Assembly (NCBI RefSeq): GCF_001297705.1
Contig: NZ_LIRF01000003.1
Span: 620,001 to 684,000 of the forward strand
Length of the DNA stretch: 64,000 bases
Source: Chryseobacterium sp. ERMR1:04
Lineage (GTDB): Bacteria > Bacteroidota > Bacteroidia > Flavobacteriales > Weeksellaceae
Direction: 5' to 3'
Of this stretch, positions 60,446 through 64,000 are shown piece by piece. The translations under genes and the position numbers were made by a program. The first letter of the stretch is position 1. Each line of letters starts with the position of its first letter. The notes beneath the pieces were generated by a model. It saw only the letters and a program-made list of their open reading frames with translations, made no database searches and was not told the origin of the DNA.

Positions 60446-61804
60446 TTAAGCTTCTCCTAATTTATCCGCGAGGTCACTAACAGAATTGGGTCCATAATAA
60501 ACCAATTCTACAAGCTCTACGCTCTTATTATTCATTTTCAAAATTTTGAAATGATAATTCAATAAGTCAAATTCCTGGTTCTCTTCCGGAATGTCTTGTA
60601 ATTCATGAAGAATAAGACCAGCTAATGAGTTATATTCACTTTCTTCAGAAAGAGGTAGTTTCTTCGGTAAATGTTCGTTGATCTCATCTAACGGCTGTGT
60701 AGCCTGTACCCAATAGGTATTATCAGCAATCTTATCTACCAACTTTTCTTCATCATCCTCTTCATCCTGAATTTCCCCTACCAATTCTTCTAAAATATCT
60801 TCTAGTGTAATAATACCTTCGGTACCCCCAAATTCATCGATTACAATAGCTAAATGCTGTTTCTTCTGTTGGAAAATCTTTAATAGATCTGAAATTTTCT
60901 TACTTCCAACCACAAAGAAAGGGTCACGCATTAATTCCTTAAGATCATCGTGGCTCAGCACCCCTTTTCTCTTAACAAATTCTCTGATAATTTCTTTTGT
61001 ATATAAAATACCAATCACATTATCAATAGAATTAAGATAAACAGGAATTCTTGAATACCCGCTATCCATTATTTTATTAATTATTTCATTGATATCTTCC
61101 TCAAAATCAATGGATGTAATATTCTGTCTGGGAACCATGATCTGTTTTGCAGAGTGATCTGTAAAATCAAACGCGTTTTTAATGATCTCATAGTTCTCTT
61201 CTTCAATTTCTCCGCTGTCTGCACTTTGTTTTACCAAAAGCTGAAGTTCCTCAGTAGAGTGAATTTCCTGTTCCGATGCCGGGTGTATTTTTACTAATCG
61301 TAAAAAAGTATTCGACATCAAATTCATTAACCAGATAAATGGTTTAAAAACCGTATAAAAAACCCTCAATGGAACTGCTGTTGCCATTGTAGTTGCTTCC
61401 GATTTTCTGATGGCAATTGATTTTGGAATAAGCTCCCCAAATACAATATGCATCACCGTAATTAAAACAAAACTGGTTACCACTGAAATTGTGGTGATTG
61501 TTGTCTGAGCCAATTCTACTTCCAACGTATGGAAAATATTGTCTACAACATGGTGGAGAGCACTTTCTCCTACCCAACCCAACGCTAGCGATGCCAATGT
61601 GATACCTAACTGAGTAGCAGAAAGATATTCATCAAGATGCTTGATAATGTGCTCTGCCTGCTTAGCCATAGAGTTACCTTCGGCTGCCTTTAATTGGATT
61701 TGTGAGTAACGAACTTTAACAATTGAAAATTCTGCGGCTACGAAAAAGCCATTAAGTAATACTAGAAACAAGGCTAACAAAAGCCTGACTATGTCCGAGT
61801 CCAT
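60446..61804 (-). CDS. CNNM/CorC-like hemolysin-family membrane protein
   Basis: The 452-residue protein has an N-terminal DUF21 (CNNM) membrane domain with about four helices (1-190), two CBS domains (about 210-330, with MVPRQNITSIDFEEDI and VIDEFGGTEGIITLEDIL), and a C-terminal CorC/HlyC domain (about 350-435). It probably handles Mg2+ or Co2+ export, and the 'hemolysin' label is historical. It is transcribed with clpS from the promoter at 61833-61860. Confidence 0.88.
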   Translation of the reverse strand: MDSDIVRLLLALFLVLLNGFFVAAEFSIVKVRYSQIQLKAAEGNSMAKQAEHIIKHLDEYLSATQLGITLASLALGWVGESALHHVVDNIFHTLEVELAQTTITTISVVTSFVLITVMHIVFGELIPKSIAIRKSEATTMATAVPLRVFYTVFKPFIWLMNLMSNTFLRLVKIHPASEQEIHSTEELQLLVKQSADSGEIEEENYEIIKNAFDFTDHSAKQIMVPRQNITSIDFEEDINEIINKIMDSGYSRIPVYLNSIDNVIGILYTKEIIREFVKRKGVLSHDDLKELMRDPFFVVGSKKISDLLKIFQQKKQHLAIVIDEFGGTEGIITLEDILEELVGEIQDEEDDEEKLVDKIADNTYWVQATQPLDEINEHLPKKLPLSEESEYNSLAGLILHELQDIPEENQEFDLLNYHFKILKMNNKSVELVELVYYGPNSVSDLADKLGEA

Positions 61805-61832
61805 TTAGAAATTATATATATTTAATTGACTA

Positions 61833-61860
61833 CAAAGATATACAAAATAAAAATAACAAA
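61833..61860 (-). promoter_or_regulatory. Promoter of the CorC-clpS operon
   Basis: The minus strand has TTTG (61857-61860), a 16-nt spacer and TATCTTTG (61833-61840). It lies directly after the atpG terminator. Confidence 0.7.
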
Positions 61861-61861
61861 A

Positions 61862-61886
61862 AAAGCATCGAGGATGTCGATGCTTT
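61862..61886 (-). terminator. Terminator after atpG
   Basis: A perfect 10-bp stem (61862-61871 with 61877-61886) has a 5-nt loop and T-rich tail on the minus strand. It ends the ATP synthase transcript. Confidence 0.85.
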
Positions 61887-61908
61887 AATATTATGTAAAA
61901 TTAATTCT

Positions 61909-62778
61909 TTATGAATTCTTCAAAGCTTCTGCTCCTGAAACGATCTCTAGGATCTCGTTTGTAATAGCAGCCTGTCTTGCTTTGTTGTAATAGATTACTA
62001 AATCATTTTTCATAGATTGAGCATTGTCTGTTGCTTTGTGCATTGCAGTCATTCTCGCTCCATGCTCAGATGCTACAGAATCTAAAACACCTTTGAAAAC
62101 CTGAGTTTTAATAGACTTTGGAATCAAATTATCTAAGATCTCAGCTTTGTTTGGTTCAAAAATATAATCTGTTTCTACTTGAGGTACTGTTACATCAACT
62201 TCTGCCATATGAATAGGAAGAACTTGCTCAGTAGTAACTTCTTGAGTAGCAGCATTAACAAATTTATTATAAATTAAATAAACTTCGTCAAACTTACCTT
62301 CCTTGAAACTGCTCATTACTGCTTCAGTAAGATTAGAAACTGCTTCGAAAGTCAAATTATCAAAAACGTTACTTCCATTAGCATATACTGTACGAGTTTT
62401 TCTTACAGCATCATGAGCTTTTTTACCAATTGTAAGAACTTCAACCTCATATTGAGCATTCTTATCAAACTGAATATTAAGTTCTTTTACAATAGATGAG
62501 TTGAAAGCACCCGCCAAACCTCTGTTTGAAGTAACAGCGATGAAAAGTACTCTTTTAACCTCTCTTTTTTGAGCATAAATAGAAACCTGATCAGGATCTG
62601 AACTAGAATTTACATTCTGGATGATCTCCTGTAGTTTTTCAGAATAAGGTCTTAACATTACGATGGCATCCTGTGCTTTTTTAAGTTTCGCTGCCGAAAC
62701 CATTTTCATAGCACGTGTGATTTGCATCGTAGATGAAATTGAACTGATTCTTCCTCGTATTTCTTTTAAGTTTGCCAT
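61909..62778 (-). CDS. atpG: ATP synthase F1 subunit gamma
   Basis: The 289-residue central stalk subunit begins MANLKEIRGRISSISSTMQI. It has ITRAMKMVSAAKLKKAQ (about 20-36) and the C-terminal helix ARMTAMHKATDNAQSM, both gamma hallmarks. It rotates inside the alpha3beta3 ring. It is the last gene of this cluster, 84 nt after atpA, with a heptad-repeat hairpin in the spacer and a terminator behind. Confidence 0.96.
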   Translation of the reverse strand: MANLKEIRGRISSISSTMQITRAMKMVSAAKLKKAQDAIVMLRPYSEKLQEIIQNVNSSSDPDQVSIYAQKREVKRVLFIAVTSNRGLAGAFNSSIVKELNIQFDKNAQYEVEVLTIGKKAHDAVRKTRTVYANGSNVFDNLTFEAVSNLTEAVMSSFKEGKFDEVYLIYNKFVNAATQEVTTEQVLPIHMAEVDVTVPQVETDYIFEPNKAEILDNLIPKSIKTQVFKGVLDSVASEHGARMTAMHKATDNAQSMKNDLVIYYNKARQAAITNEILEIVSGAEALKNS

Positions 62779-62784
62779 ATTGGG

Positions 62785-62860
62785 TTAGTTGTTGGTTGTC
62801 GGTTGTTGGTTGCTAGTTTTAGAAAATTCCGTCAACTATCAACCAACAATCATCAACTAA
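62785..62860 (-). repeat. Inverted heptad-repeat element in the atpA-atpG spacer
   Basis: The left arm (62785-62819) has five 7-bp units around TTGGTTG. The right arm (62830-62860) has about four such units inverted. Together they fill the spacer and can form an imperfect hairpin in the mRNA. Confidence 0.78.
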
Positions 62861-62862
62861 TT

Positions 62863-64000
62863 TTAGTTATATTTAGAAGCTAAATCGTTAGCCGCTTGCT
62901 TAAGAACAGCTGTAATATCGTTGTCGATCTTTCCAGCTTTAAGTGCAGCCATTGTTTCAGGATGCTTAGATCTTAAGAACGCGATATACTCAATTTGGAA
63001 TTCTTTTACTTTTTTGATAGGAACGTTTCTCATTAAGTTCTCTGTACCTGCATAGATCATAGCAACTTGGCTATCTACAGGAAGTGGAGAATTTACTGGC
63101 TGCTTAAGAAGCTCTACGTTTCTTTCTCCTTTAGAGATAACTGCTAAAGTAGAAGCATCAAGATCAGAACCGAATTTAGCAAACGCTTCCAATTCTTTGT
63201 ATTGAGCCTGGTCTAATTTTAGCGTACCAGAAACTTTTTTCATTGATTTGATCTGAGCGTTACCTCCTACTCTCGATACTGAGATTCCTACGTTGATTGC
63301 AGGACGAACCCCTGAGTTGAACAAGTCAGACTCCAAGAAGATCTGTCCGTCAGTAATAGAGATTACGTTTGTTGGAATATACGCAGAAACGTCACCAGCC
63401 TGAGTTTCGATAATTGGAAGTGCCGTTAATGAACCACCACCTTTTACGATTGGTCTTAAAGACTCAGGTAAGTCATTCATTTGGCTAGCAATTTTATCAT
63501 CAGCGATAACTTTTGCAGCTCTTTCCAATAATCTTGAGTGAAGATAGAAAACGTCTCCAGGGTAAGCCTCACGTCCCGGTGGTCTTCTCAATAGAAGAGA
63601 AAGCTCACGATACGCTACTGCTTGTTTAGATAAATCATCATAAATGATCAATGCCGGTCTACCAGTGTCTCTGAAGAACTCACCAATAGATGCACCTGCC
63701 ATTGCAGAATATACCTGCATTGGAACTGGATCTGATGCGTTAGCAGCAACGATTACAGTATACGCTAAAGCTCCTTTATCAGAAAGCGTTTTAACGATTT
63801 GTGCTACTGTAGATGCTTTCTGCCCAATTGCAACATATATACAATATACTGGTTGCCCAGCTTCAAAAAATTCTTTTTGGTTGATAATTGTATCAATAGC
63901 AACAGTAGTTTTACCTGTCTGTCTGTCACCAATGATAAGCTCTCTTTGACCTCTTCCTACAGGGATCATAGAGTCAATTGCAACGATACCTGTTTGTAAA
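62863..64000 (-). CDS. atpA: ATP synthase F1 subunit alpha (N terminus beyond window)
   Basis: About 379 C-terminal residues are present. The frame is open to the right edge, so the apparent ATG at 63969 is internal. The P-loop GDRQTGKT lies near the edge. [20 protein letters not shown] and [19 protein letters not shown] are alpha-subunit hallmarks, as is the 'arginine-finger' segment containing VSRVGG. It forms the alpha3beta3 head of ATP synthase. atpH and atpF probably lie to the right. Confidence 0.96.
   Translation of the reverse strand, partial: LQTGIVAIDSMIPVGRGQRELIIGDRQTGKTTVAIDTIINQKEFFEAGQPVYCIYVAIGQKASTVAQIVKTLSDKGALAYTVIVAANASDPVPMQVYSAMAGASIGEFFRDTGRPALIIYDDLSKQAVAYRELSLLLRRPPGREAYPGDVFYLHSRLLERAAKVIADDKIASQMNDLPESLRPIVKGGGSLTALPIIETQAGDVSAYIPTNVISITDGQIFLESDLFNSGVRPAINVGISVSRVGGNAQIKSMKKVSGTLKLDQAQYKELEAFAKFGSDLDASTLAVISKGERNVELLKQPVNSPLPVDSQVAMIYAGTENLMRNVPIKKVKEFQIEYIAFLRSKHPETMAALKAGKIDNDITAVLKQAANDLASKYN

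Noticed and set aside
63644..63999. Plus-strand frames at the right edge
   Set aside because: They are antisense to atpA, which is certain here.
1..64000. tRNA or rRNA genes
   Set aside because: No cloverleaf with a GTTCRA arm or rRNA sequence was recognised in the intergenic regions; a tRNA scan would settle it.

Overview
The window is chromosomal DNA of a low-GC member of the Bacteroidota, class Flavobacteriia, most like Chryseobacterium and its relatives. The evidence is the gene content: T9SS sorting domains, menaquinone genes, DUF4199, DUF4286, DUF4920, a UMF1-type MFS transporter, TssE/TssF, TPR-HTH regulators and a double-glycine bacteriocin-like peptide. Many genes also carry the Bacteroidota -7 promoter box TAnnTTTG, and Shine-Dalgarno sites are not evident. 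Most genes lie on the minus strand. Both ends cut through genes: a SWIM zinc-finger protein on the left and atpA on the right. The genus is inferred; no 16S or other marker is present.

Layout. 1-13 kb: SWIM protein, glycosyltransferase/DUF4199, the SRP RNA (plus strand), a UPF0173 hydrolase, menB-menA, gyrA with a TPR gene, and small membrane or acetyltransferase genes. 13-18 kb is accessory: a lipoprotein, a 44-residue GG-leader peptide, a TonB-like protein behind GTTAAC repeats, and a very AT-rich ATPase plus HNH nuclease pair resembling the Septu defence family. 18-25 kb: uvrA, an isolated tssE-tssF pair, and a TPR-TM-HTH regulator. 25-31 kb: three plus-strand genes with related leaders (two secreted), an amino-acid permease, a DUF4920 protein and an M14 carboxypeptidase. 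31.5-34.2 kb: an AT-rich control region with DnaA-like boxes and four evenly spaced operator-like repeats, an HTH regulator, and a string of decayed copies of that regulator's 3' half. 34-64 kb is mostly housekeeping: proline dehydrogenase, UbiA/mevalonate kinase, two secreted T9SS metalloproteases, transporters, an IS200-like element, thiolase, etfBA, an M20 dipeptidase, the udk-divIC-mutA-dinB cluster, clpS, a CorC-like protein and atpA-atpG.

How the genes relate. Menaquinone synthesis (menA, menB), ETF, proline dehydrogenase and ATP synthase point to respiratory metabolism. Thiolase, etfBA and the mutase subunit fit acyl-CoA catabolism. The proteases are exported through T9SS, whose machinery lies elsewhere.

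Most notable points. (1) The ATPase gene is frameshifted at a 17-base homopolymer. In another frame it continues for about 70 codons and stops one base before the HNH start, which suggests a slippery or phase-variable switch in a defence module. (2) TTTACATTTGTA occurs four times at 22-23 bp spacing before the HTH gene, and decayed tandem copies of the gene's end follow it. (3) Intra-operon spacers are filled with degenerate 7-bp (in one case about 8-bp) repeats. (4) A perfect 25-bp inverted repeat supplies the start codon of a methyltransferase gene.
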